A DNA stretch of 64,000 bases from Garcia nutans (taxonomy: Eukaryota; Streptophyta; Magnoliopsida; Malpighiales; Euphorbiaceae): the NCBI GenBank assembly GCA_947685225.1, contig CANTUV010000072.1, positions 6,820,001-6,884,000 on the forward strand, written 5' to 3'. Positions 10,734-21,326 of this stretch are shown here, piece by piece. A model generated the notes under the pieces. The model ran no database searches. It worked only from the letters and a program-made list of their open reading frames with translations, and was not told where the DNA came from. The translations under genes were made by a program, and so were the position numbers. Each line of letters begins with the position of its first letter. Positions within the stretch are counted from its first letter, which is position 1.

Positions 10734-12240
10734 TGTAGACCCTTAATTTTTTACCCAGTCCGGTCTAATATATTTTATCTAGTTCAAAATAATTTTTGTG
10801 TATCTTAATTAAATAATATTTGTTTTAGTATTTATTTTTTATAATTTTAAAAAATTTTATAAATAATAAAAAAATAATAATAATAAAATAAATAAAAATC
10901 AACAACGAAAAAATCGACGAAAATTTTCATCGCCGAAAGTCATTGGACGAAATGGCCTTGCAGCCCGCCAGCCAATTCTTGCTCACAAAATTGAAATTTC
11001 CTCGCAGCCAGCAGTCGCAAATTTTGCCAACAAAATTTTTCCAACGCAATTTTTTCCGAAACCAAATTCTATTCGGTTTCGGTTTCCTTTTCCTAATTAA
11101 TGATAATTTCCTTAAACAATTGGATTGAAGCTTCCAAAATTTCCTATAAATAACACTAAAAAGACAAAGAAAAAGGGGGACTAGAGGATTAACGATCGGA
11201 CCGGACTTTGGGAGAGAGAACTTTGAACTTTGGATCGGGGAGTAGGACTTGAGAGGAATAAGAAATCAAGCAATCAAGAAAGCAAGAAATCAAGCCATCA
11301 AAGGTAGCAATCTTGCCTTTGTCTTTGTTCATCCAGAAGTTAATTTTGGTAGAACCAACTACGCCGGTTTGATCCTTAATCATAAACTACTCATAGCTTT
11401 GTTTCTTTGGCTCATAATAATATACATACAAAACTTTGATATTTGAAGATGTAATGACTTAATCTTTGTTTCAATGACATAAATGACCTTTTCTGTTTCT
11501 TCTAAATCTCAAAAAACCCTAAAAATACTTTTCTGTTCTTCTAAACCTTAAAAACCCTAAAAATACTTTTCTGTTTCTTTCAAACTTTAAGAACCCTAAC
11601 TTGATTCATGAAACCCTAATCATTTTAATTCTCTTAAAACTTACAGTAGCCTAAACAAATGATAATAATAATACCAAAATCCCAAAACCCTAAATGTTAA
11701 TTAAAGAACTTTAAGCAGAAACAGTAAACCCTAATTTGTATCTTTACTTGCTTTATTTTTAGATTTAATTATGTAATTCATTATATGCTTTGATTTATTT
11801 TCAATGTTTGATTGATTTAATTTATCATGGATGAATATTTATTATATATTTTAATTGATGTTTAATATCTTTGATGAATGATTTATTTATGATGAATGGT
11901 TATTTACTTTTATCGATTTTGATTTCCAAATGTTGTAAGAGGTATGTTTCCACTTTGTGGGTGCCTTATTAATTAAGTTCTATGTAATTTAAATTGCTTT
12001 TATATTTTAGACCAATGTAAAGGACATGTTTTTACCTTTTGGTAGGTGTCCTATTAGTTTAGACATGGATGACATAAGAATATGTTTCCATCCTCAGATA
12101 GGTGTCCATTTATTTATTTTACTTGGACATTACTTTAATTTTAATATAGTGCTTTATTTTAATTATTGAATGTAATATTGATAATATTGTTATATTTAAG
12201 AATTTTATAATATTAAGACCTGTAAAGGAGGCCGGTTCCA
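10734..12240 (+). repeat. 5' LTR of element E3, truncated at its 3' end
   Basis: It starts TGTAGACCCTTAATTTTTTA after the target duplication TATAG (10729-10733). The matching duplication, TGTAG, follows the 3' LTR at 22613-22617 with one mismatch. The LTR includes CCTATAAATAACAC near 11144, a likely TATA/transcription-start area, and several AAACCCTAA motifs at 11510-11740. Compared with the 3' LTR and with 26077-27916, about 330 bp are missing after GGCCGGTTCCA. The LTR end, primer binding site and first leader bases are gone. Confidence 0.85.
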
Positions 12241-13276
12241 TTGCATCATATTAGATTGCATCGTGTGCGTGAGTTAGGATGCCTGTGTTACCTGTGTTGT
12301 GTTATATAAGGGATACCATACTTTCACTAAAGGTATGGTGATCGAGCATGGCATAACCACTCATAGCCTCGTACCATTTGTTATATACTTGCTAAGGAAA
12401 CCTAAGCCGTTTAATTGGCCTAGTTACTTTCCTTAGGTTTTTACCCCAAACGCATGTTTTTGACTATGGTTAATTTATCTTGGTGTAAATCATGGCTTAT
12501 TTGGTTTGTTCTTTTTCTAATATGACCTAAGTACATTGTAAGCTCAAAATAAATTTTTCTTTAAAGTCCAAAAGACAAAAAATTTTCAAAACTTTTTAAG
12601 ATGGTCTTTGGATGTAAAACTTTTCTTAAAACTTTTCAAAAATTCTTTTGCTCATGACCCAAATACTAAGCCCAAAGTCCATTTTTTCTAAAATCTTTTT
12701 ACAATGGGCTTAGAAATAAAATTATTTTTACCTTTTCTTACAAAGAGCTTGCAAATTATTTAGGTCAATTACGAAATACCAAAAATCAATTGTGAGCCTA
12801 GTTTTTACTAAGAATAATTAATCATGGGCTTGTTTTTGGCATGAATCATTAGTTACTTTTTCAATTGAGAAATCTATTTATAATAAACCTCTTAATTTAG
12901 TTTTAATCCAATATAGCATAAAAAGCTACTTTAGTTGGTTAAATGGATTAAAGCCTAATTAATGGGAATTATCATGAACTGATTTCCATTTTGAAAATAT
13001 AACTATTGGTTGAAACATCCGAGGGAATTATTCAAAAACAAGATACCCCATGTTGGAATTTTGTTAACCATATACCTAGGAAAAGAGACTCACCATTCGT
13101 GTGTGGATGTTATAAGGTTGGAAGGAACATCCTAATTATCTTTCTTTATTGATTGTTTATGCATACATGCATACATGCATACATTTGCATCTCATATCAT
13201 TGATCATTTCTGGCTCATCGACCTAGAATATGGCAATTCAAGAGCATACAACAACACCACCTACAGCATTTCAAGG
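12241..13276 (+). other. Leader of E3, primer binding site deleted
   Basis: It is collinear with the leaders of E1 and E5 from TTGCATCATATTAGATTGCA onward. The short ATGCATACATGCATACA repeat and the pre-gag frame with SHIIDHFWLIDLEY (from 13175) are present. That frame runs into gag without a stop. Confidence 0.7.
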
Positions 13277-14084
13277 ATGGATGTAAACCAGCTAAGGGAC
13301 ATGGTCGATGAAGTTGTCAAAGCTAGGATGGCTGAGCTAAGAGATCAATTGGTTGAAATTATGAGGACCCAGTTGATTCAAATTCTACAGATCATTAATA
13401 ATGCTAATGAGGCATCTCCCATTGACATAAGAAAAAAGGAAAAGGCAACATTAACAAGGAACATGTCTACTGATTGAGATCGAATGAAAAATGAAAGATC
13501 AATTCCTATTCTACAAGACCAACCAAACCATATGCTATCTAAGTGCAGCAATAAGAGCGGCTATCACCCTAGTGGGCAAAGTCAAAGGGAAAGAGGAGGT
13601 GTTGAGAAAAATGCAACAACTGAGCCAACTAAGAAGCATAAATTTTCAGACTTAAGGGAGCCTTTGTAAAAGATGTTAGAAAATCTAATGAAAATGGATT
13701 TGCTACCACCATTGGCACCTCGACCACTACATAAGCCTCTACCACCAAATTTTGACGCCAAGGTCTTCTGTCAATTCCATCAAATGCAAGGGCATGAGAC
13801 AGATAAATGTGTTTGATTAAGGCACGAAATCCAAGATTTGATTGACAGTGGAAAGCTGCCTGAGCCTGATAAGCCCAACACTAAGAATAATCCTCTGCCT
13901 AAATTTTGAAGGGCACCATCGCTTACAACCTTCATGAAGAGTTTTATCTTGTCACCTTGTCATGATATGGATAGAGAAGCTGCTAAAGATGATATGCTAC
14001 TAAGCAAGCTTGGACTAACTATGGATGATGAAGCAATGATCCTTGATGATGGAAAAAATCCTTGCCCTTGAGATGTCTAAATAA
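13277..14084 (+). pseudogene. Shortened Tat-type gag of non-autonomous element E3
   Basis: The start is ATG at 13277, giving MDVNQLRDMVDEVVKARMAE, an amphipathic, probably coiled-coil N-terminus. A basic linker follows, then a zinc-finger-like segment FCQFHQMQGHETDKC (C-x2-H-x4-H-x4-C) and HEIQDLIDSGKLPEPDKPN. The large central gag core found in E2 and E5 (residues such as DPVIQNWFNTL and VKRWRNKA) is absent. The paralogue at 50815-51622 lacks it too, so this is a family trait rather than a local loss. Stops (TGA at 13475 and others) and frame changes show decay. No protease, RT or integrase follows, so E3 would have needed enzymes from a relative. Confidence 0.75.
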
Positions 14085-16534
14085 ATGAAGTATCTTTGAC
14101 TCCAACTCAATGAACGTCCCTTAGCTTGAATGTTGCTTTTCAATTTTACTTTAATATTTAATTGGAACAATATTGTTTTTCAAATTTAAATTTATTTGAA
14201 TAAATTACTTTCATCAAAAAATTTTGTTGGTCTTTTTTCAAATTTAATATATTTACGCATCATGACTTGAATGACTTTACTAGGTGAGGGAATTGCTCTA
14301 TAACATTGAGTTGTGTATGCTTACTTAGAGAGGGCTCTTGCATAATTACCTTCGTCTAGGTCCTAGTCAGTCTTAGAACATGCTTTGACAAACTTTCGAG
14401 GTGAAATTGAACTCTACTTATTTAAGTGAGAGATGATCTAAGCATTATTTGGTTAGCCAACAACTAGTATCCACACTATTAAATATCAATCCCTAGTTGT
14501 CCTTCTGAGCTTTCATGAAATTTTAGCTTTCTTTTCATTGGCTTACAAACCCCAACAACCTACCCTGAGCTGTTGTGATACTTTTCACAAGTCTTATGAT
14601 CACTAAGATGAAGAGGCAAGAAGATCAAAGAATGGAATGCATAGTAAAGACCTTGAGTATGGTTGATGTTCTCAAGACCATACGGATAGTTGAAGTTCAC
14701 TTAATATCTCCAATCTATCAAGACAATATCAGAGTAACAAATGATTTATCCCTGTTAAAGAAGATTTATGTCACTCTACTCATCCATTATTGGAGACCCA
14801 AGATGGTACAAACAAGACAACTCTTTTCAAGCTAGAACAATAAGAAAAAAGAAAAGAAAAGAAGAAAAAAGAAAAGAAGAGAAAGAAAGAAAAAAGAGAA
14901 AGAAAAGAAAAAAGGAAAGGAAAAGAAAAAAACAAAAAGAAAAGAAAAGAAAAGATAAAAGAAAGATAAAACCTAAAAAGGCTGTTTAGAAAGCCAACTG
15001 AGTTCTCTTTTACCTAAAGCAGCAAAAGGCTTCCATTTGGTTTATAAGGACATTTTGACTTGAATTGGTCTAACCCGACTAAAGATTCAATCAAAATTGG
15101 AGGAAAAAGGAGAAAGACCATCCAGTTCTTGAAATTTCTGTACTTGACAGTCCTACAAGGTAAAAGGACAAAATAATAAAATGCTCAAAGAATGGGAAGA
15201 ATAAGAAAAATAAAAGGAAAGAAAAGAGAGAAGTGGAAAAGAAGGCAAAAACTGTCCTAATCAAGAGCCAGATTAATGCCAAGAATTTAGAGTCTAGAAA
15301 GATTACCTCCAAGCTGCCTAAAGTTCAAACAAGAAATTTATAGTGTGAAGGTTTGTCCATTGTGTCACATCTGCTCCAACTTACAAATGGCCTTCATTTA
15401 ACCCATGTCCCTTATAGACCCCATTTCAAGCCTATCAAAGACCTGTTGATCTCTCTTGGTAGGTAGAGTCTATTAGTGGAGATAGTTTGAATAAGCATGC
15501 ATATGAGATAGATAATATCAAACTCAAATGAGATCTTTGGCTAAGCAATGTGTATGTGCCTATCTGAAGTGCAACAATTCTTACTTAAATAGAAATGATT
15601 CCCGAGTTTAGTATGGTAACTAGGTTTGTCATGTTATAGATATGTTAATTTGGAAAAATCAAGTCCTGAGGTACATTGACATTGATTTGGCAAAGCCAAC
15701 ATTTGATTTCAAAATCAAAATTCAAAAAATAAAAAATGCTTTTGTCACACAAAGCCTTCAAGTTAAGAGAAGTTTGTTGCATCATCAAAACTTGAACGAC
15801 ACATTGGGCAAAAGAAATGATTACTGACAAGGTTATGAAGAAGTTACCAATTGACATACTGAATCATAATTTGAAATGGATGTATCTCTACTGTTTGGGG
15901 CCTCCATTATTAATATTTTCAACATCTTGAAGATAAAAGCCACAAATGCAAAGCTTTCGATCATTCCAATACAAAACTTGAACGAGCATTAAAAAGGAAC
16001 CAATGAGAACACTTCTGCTGATTACCTTGATCTGTGAGTTGATGGAACGACTATAAGTATCATTCATGCATATCATGCATACATGAGCATATCACATCGC
16101 ACTTGCTTGTCTTGTATTGTCTATTCTTTATCAAGGTAAATAGCAAAGACATTGTGAAGTAAACAAGCAAAAGAAAATATCAAATCAGAGGCGCATATAA
16201 GGCCTATTACCAAAGAAAGTTCTAGTAATTTGCAAAGAGAAGAAATGCATACTTGTGTGAAGAACTAGACAACAAAAACATCAATCAGAGCCCGTATAGA
16301 AAATCATGGCTTTGGGGCCTATACAGGGCGCAAAGTTTTTCCTTTTTAATTTTTTGAGTTTATATATAAAGCATTTTCAAACTCACTTGCAAATATTTCT
16401 CCACACAGAGGGCAGGAGAAGATATGAGGGCTAACTAAAAATAGCTGAATTTTTGCAAAAGGAAGAACAAAAGAATGGAAAATTAGAATTCTCAAAAGAA
16501 TGAGGATGCAAAAGACAAAAGATCAATTCAGCTA
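14085..16534 (+). other. Non-coding internal region of E3 with a polypurine block
   Basis: About 2.4 kb with no domain I recognise. The part 14100-15420 is collinear with 51623-52905 in the related element E8, so it is element sequence and not an insertion. An A/G-only run (GAAAAGAAAAGAAGAAAAAA-like) spans 14838-14980, and the related copy has one at 52381-52440. The open frames here are low-complexity Lys/Glu/Arg and are not called. Confidence 0.65.
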
Positions 16535-16800
16535 AAAAAGCCGAAGCCAGGGTAAAGACCCGGCCTCCAATGAATAAAGATCCATGTTTTAAGGGTAAAG
16601 ACCCGGCCTCCAATGGATAAAGATCCATGTTTCAAGGGTGAAGATCCGATGCCAAGGATGAAGATCCAGTTCAAAGGATGAAGATCCATTTTCAAGGGTG
16701 AAGACCCGATCTCAAAGGATGAAGATCCATTTTCAAGGGTGAAGACCCGATCTCAAAGGATGAAGATCCATTTTGAGGGTGAAGAAATAGAATGCATAGA
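16535..16800 (+). repeat. ~40-bp tandem repeats before the main minisatellite of E3
   Basis: The units contain GGATGAAGATCCATTTTCAA and GGTGAAGACCCGATCTCAA. They repeat about six times with growing similarity toward the right; two adjacent units near 16690-16770 are almost identical. They lie just upstream of the large array. Confidence 0.75.
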
Positions 16801-16847
16801 ACAGCCAGAGCAGTCAGACTTCTCAACTGGTAAAAGGTTAGTCAAAC

Positions 16848-18757
16848 TCAGTCTTGGGTCCAAGAACCCAAATTCAATTCAGTCTCGCGTCCAAGTACCC
16901 ATTCTCGGGTCCAATCACCCAAATTCAATTCAGTCTCGGGTCAAAGTACCCATTCTCGGGTCCAAGTACCCAAATCAAATCAGTCTCGGGTCCAAGTACC
17001 CAAATAAAATAAGTTTTGGGTCCAAGCACCCAATCTCGGGTCCAAGTACCCAAACCAAATCAATCTCGAGTCCAAGTACCCAATCCTGGGTCCAAGTAAA
17101 CAAATTCAATCTAGTCTCGGGTCCAAGTACCCAATTTATGGTCCAAGTACCCATTCTCGGGTCCAAGCACCCAAATTCAATTCAGTCTCAAGTCCAAGTA
17201 CCCATTCTTCGGTCCAAGCACCCAAATTGAATTCAATTTCGGGTCCAAGTACCCATTCTCGGGTCCAAATACCCAAATCAAATTAGTCTCGGGTCCAAGT
17301 ACCCATTCTTGGGTCCAAGTACCCAAATCAAATCAGTCTCGGGTCCAAGTACCCAATCTCGGTTCCAAGTACCCAAACCAAATCAATCTCGGGGCCAAGT
17401 ACCCAATCCAGGGTCCAAGTACCCAAATTCAATCTACTCTCAGGTCCAAGTACCCAATCTCGGGTCCAAGTACCCATTCTCAAGTCTAAGTACCCAAACC
17501 AATTCATTCTTGGGTCCACGTACCCAAATTAAATCAATCTCGGGTCCAAGTACCCAATCCAGAGTCAAAGTACCCAAATTCAATCTAGTCTCGGGTCCAA
17601 GTACCCAATCTCAGGTCCAAGTACCCATTCTCGGGTTTAGCACCCAAATTCAATTCAGTCTCGAGTCCAAGTACCCATTCTCAGGTACAAGTACCCAAAT
17701 CAAATCAGTCTCGGGTCCAAGTACCCAATCTCGGGTCCAAGTACCCAAACCAAAATCTCGGGTCCAAGTACCCAATCCAGGGTCCAAGTACCCAAATTCA
17801 ATCTACTCTCAAGTCCAAGTACCAGATCTCAGGTCCAAGTACCCATTCTCAAGTCCAAGTACCCTAACCAATTCATTCTCGGGTCCACGTACCCAAATCA
17901 AATCAATCTCGGGTCCAAGTACCCAATCCAGAGTCCAAGTACCCAAATTAAATCTAGTCTCGGGTCCAAGTATCCAATCTCAAGTCCAAGTACCCATTCT
18001 AGGGTTTAGCACCCAAATTCAATTCAGTCTCGGGTCCAAGTACCCATTCTAGAGTCCAAGCACCCAAATTCAATTCAATCTTGGGTCCAAGTACCCATTC
18101 TCGAGTCCAAGTACCCAAATCAAATCAGTCTCGGGTCCAAGTACCCATTCTCAGGTCCAAGTACCCAAATCAAATCAGTCTTGGGTTCATGTACCCAATC
18201 TCGTGTCCAAGTACCCAAACCAAATCAATCTCGGGTCTATGTATGCAATCCCGGGTGCAAGTACCCAAATTCAATCTAGTCTCGGGTCGAAGTACCCAAT
18301 CTCAGGTCCAAGTACCCATTCTCAGGTCCAAGTACCCATTCTCAAGTCCAAGTACCCAAACCAATTCATTCTTGGGTCCACGTACCAAAATCAAATCAAT
18401 CTCGGGTCCAAGTACCCAATCTCGGGTCTAAGTACCTAAATCAAATCAATCTCGGGTCCAAGCACCCAATCCCGGGTCTAAGTACCCAAATTCAATCAAG
18501 TACCCAAATTCAATCAAGTACCCAATCCCGGGTCCAAGTACCTAAATTCAATCTAGTCTCGGGTCCAAGTACCCAATCCCAGGTCCAAGTACCCAAACCA
18601 AATCAATCTCGGGTCCAAGTACCCAATCCAGGTCCAAGTATCCAAATTTAATCAAGTACCCAATCCTGGGTCCAGGTACCCAAATTCAATCTAGTCTTGG
18701 GTCCAATTACCCAAATCAAGTTCAGTCTCGGGTCCAAGTACCCAAAATAAATTCAAG
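16848..18757 (+). repeat. 1.9-kb minisatellite in the 3' untranslated region of E3
   Basis: Dozens of variant units are built on GGGTCCAAGTACCC, followed by AAATCAAATCAGTCTC or AATCTC, giving periods of about 20 to 40 bp. The core is an imperfect inverted repeat (GGGT...ACCC). Higher-order copies appear: the stretch from about 17330 recurs near 17710. Long open frames on both strands follow from the scarcity of stop trinucleotides and are not genes. The array ends about 70 bp before the polypurine tract. Hypervariable 3' regions with tandem repeats are known in Tat/Ogre elements and can seed satellite DNA. Confidence 0.92.
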
Positions 18758-18824
18758 TAGCCATCTCGTCAAAATTAAGTCTTATTGCTTTTCACTCTCT
18801 TTTACTAAAGTCTCAGATCATTCT

Positions 18825-18838
18825 AGCAGGGGGCAAAC
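18825..18838 (+). other. Polypurine tract of E3
   Basis: AGCAGGGGGCAAAC lies directly before the 3' LTR start TGTAAACCC. It would prime plus-strand DNA synthesis. A near-identical tract is at 45887-45901. Confidence 0.85.
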
Positions 18839-19362
18839 TGTAAACCCTTAATTTTTGACCCAGTCCGGTCCAATATATTTTATCTAGTCCAAAATATTTT
18901 TTGTGTTATCTTAATTAAATAATATTTGTTTTAGTATTTATTTTTTATAATTTTTAAAAATTATTACAATAATAAATAAATAATAAATAAATAAAAATAA
19001 AAATCGGCGATGGAAAAATCAGCAACAAAAAATTTCGTCGCAGAAAGTCATTGGACAAAATGGCCTGGTAGCCCGCCAACCAATTCTCGCTCCCAAAATC
19101 GAAATTTCCTCACAGCCAGCCGTCGCAAATTTCGCCAGCAAAATTTTTCCAACGCAATTTTTTCCGAAATCAAATTCTATTGTGTTTCGGTTTACTTTTC
19201 CTAATTAATGATAATTTTCTTAAACAATTGGAATGAAGCTTTCAAAATTTCCTATAAATAACACTAAAAAGACACAGAAAAAGGGGGACTGGAGTATTAA
19301 AGATCGGACTGGACTTTAGGAGAGAGAACTTTGAACTTTGGATCGGGGAGTAGGACTTGAGA
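18839..19362 (+). repeat. 3' LTR of E3, left part
   Basis: It matches the 5' LTR from its first base to ACTTGAGA, including GACGAAATGGCC-like and CCTATAAATAACAC landmarks. It is cut by the Athila-like insertion at 19363 and resumes at about 21327. Confidence 0.88.
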
Positions 19363-19365
19363 TTT

Positions 19366-19428
19366 TAGTGGTGAGTATTCTCGCCTGTCACGCAGGCGAC
19401 CCGGGTTCGATCCCCGTCAACAACGCCA
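19366..19428 (+). tRNA. tRNA-Asp(GUC)-derived segment with CCA end; not a functional gene
   Basis: These 63 bases follow plant tRNA-Asp from the D-arm (TAGTGGTGAGTATTC) through the anticodon loop CTGTCAC and T-arm GGTTCGATCCC to the acceptor 3' strand, ending in CCA. The first ~11 bases of the tRNA are missing, so the acceptor stem cannot form. CCA is added after transcription in eukaryotes, so its presence here shows descent from mature tRNA. The CCA joins the LTR of E4 through a short spacer, as in a primer-cDNA junction. Confidence 0.85.
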
Positions 19429-20689
19429 AAAACTTATTGCGCTCGAATTAAGTACTACTACAAGCGTCACTCACAAGTATACGAGGTAGTTGTAGCAAAA
19501 GTGATCGCCCCAAGGTCGTCTCACAAGGAAGGTGTAGTTCATAATAGCTTGATTGACAACTAATTTAAAAAAGAGAGTTTCTTGTTTGTAATGGTGCAGG
19601 AGTAATTTAAACCTAAAAGTAATGAGTGTATGGGCTAATGTGTGTGATGATTGTACAAGATCAAATCGATTCTTGGGAAGGTGCCTAGGGTTATAAGTCC
19701 ATTCAATCAAAGCTCAATTCCCATATTATCCATTAACTTAACCTTGTAATTAATATGTTTCTTAAGTTTAATTAGTCAATTACCAATTCATTAGTTTTCA
19801 CATTCATGAATCAACAACAACCAATTGTTTTACATTCGCAAATTAATAAACCCTAGAACTTATATTTCGAATTCATTCTTAGGGTGGTCGATTGCATAAT
19901 TCTGATATCAAATTTCACCTCTCGTTCCTTCATTTAATATCTAGAGATCAATAGGTAGCTGATCTATCAACCTAGCATACAATCCAATGCAGTCAACCAA
20001 CAACAAGGTACATCAATGGAAATATCAAATCAAATCATTCAATCAAATATACTACAAACCCTAGGCATGGGTATTTAGCTCATCATCGTCAATTTAAACA
20101 TTCATTCAACTCAATATAAATCAAATACAAATTGTTCATTGCAATATCAATTCTCTTAATACAACAAAAACAATATTGAAATGAATTAAAAGAGAGAATA
20201 GAAAAACCCGTTGTAGATGCCAAGAGTAGGATTACTAGTCTTCCTCCTAGCTCCACCTTGATATATGATGAAGAACTCAAGCCCTCTTCAATGGATGATT
20301 CTCCTTTGCAACGTGGAATGGAGCTTTCTCAAGTCACCAATCCTTCAATTGATTATGCCTTTGAGAGATGGAATGGAGCTTTCTCAAGTCACCAATCCTT
20401 CAATGAAGCTTCTTCAACCTTTAAGAGCTTGTTAACCCACTTTATCCTAAAGAATCTCAAAGATCTTATCAATGGAAGATGGAGAAGATGGAGAGGATAG
20501 AAATGGAGGATGAAGATGAAGGGACAAGGAGATTTTCACTCTCCTTCTCCTAAATCGTGTTCTTTTTCTCCTTTTATTTGTTTTTCCCCCTTTTTTCTTT
20601 TCTTTTTCACCCCAAGAAAACCCTAGTCTTCTCCCCTCGACTTCTCTCCTTTTTTTGTGCAAAAGAATTCAAATATATTAAGGGTGACA

Positions 20690-21160
20690 AGGCCAAGCTT
20701 GCTTTGGCTTGGCCTTGTCTCTCATTTTTCTTTGTGACACGGCCAAGCTTGCTGGCCGTGTTCATCACTGCTTCTTTCTTTCTTTTCTTTCTTTTCTTTG
20801 GTCTCAAGGGGTGACACTGCCAAGTTCCTGGCCATGTCATGTGACACAGCCAATGGCTTTGCCATGTCATGTGGGTGTATCCTCTTATGTTTCTTTTATT
20901 TGGTCCTTGCTTGCTTTGAGCTTGGGATGGGACACGGCCAAGCTCCTGGCCGTGTCATGTGACACGGCTAGTGGCTTGGCCAGGTCACTTGAGTGTGTCA
21001 AGTTCTGCTTCTTCATTTTTGCTCTTTCTTTGCTTTGGTTTCTTTATTTTGCTCCTTGGATGAGACATGGCCAGTGGCTTGGCCATGTCTCCTGGCCGTG
21101 TCAAGCTCTGCCTTGAATTTCTTGAGGGAACATGGCCAAGCTTGATTTGGCTTGGCCATG
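20690..21160. repeat. Palindromic GACACGGCC/GGCCGTGTC cluster in E4
   Basis: Motifs such as GACACGGCCAAGC and GGCCGTGTC recur in alternating orientation near 20735, 20820, 20935, 21065 and 21130, separated by T/C-rich spacers. Related clusters occur in LTRs of other lineages in this window (40465-40690, 54420-54590, 63436-63480). Confidence 0.75.
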
Positions 21161-21326
21161 TCTTGCTTGATTCATGCTTTTCCTGCACTGTTTTGATCTT
21201 CCAAGGGAGTTTTTGCACTTAAACCTAAAACAAACACTTTAAACATACTTAAAACAAAAATCAATCAAAACATTAACTAAGAACACATAAAAATACACTA
21301 AAAACTAGTACAAAAATGATCTAAAT

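Larger units (their letters stand above)
19363..21326 (-). mobile_element. Athila-like LTR joined to a tRNA-Asp copy, inserted in E3's 3' LTR (E4)
   Basis: On the minus strand this reads as an LTR of about 1.9 kb, with an apparent end GAGCGCA, a short spacer and TGGCGTTGTTGACGGGGATC. That is the tRNA-Asp primer site typical of Athila elements. The sequence then continues along the tRNA instead of stopping after 18 bases. No gag or pol is present. The phrase CAAGTATACGAGG near 19476 (plus strand) and the AT-rich tail near 21200-21320 fit the kind of LTR seen in Athila elements. The right edge lacks a clear TG, so it may be slightly truncated. I could not find a target duplication. Confidence 0.7.

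Noticed and set aside
14768..14989. 73-codon Lys/Glu/Arg-rich ORF
   Set aside because: It is a translation of an A/G-only low-complexity run that also occurs, without the frame, in the related element at 52381.
16739..18431. Long open frames (163, 247 and 116 codons) encoding QVPILGSKYPNS-type repeats
   Set aside because: They arise from the minisatellite, which lacks stop trinucleotides in several frames and on both strands; there is no start context or conserved end.
19366..19428. A functional tRNA-Asp gene or a tRNA-derived SINE
   Set aside because: The 5' acceptor strand is missing, CCA is encoded, and the sequence continues into an LTR with the spacing of a primer binding site.
20447..21218. 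Several overlapping ORFs on both strands
   Set aside because: They cover T/C-rich spacers and palindromic repeats of an LTR, with no recognisable domain.
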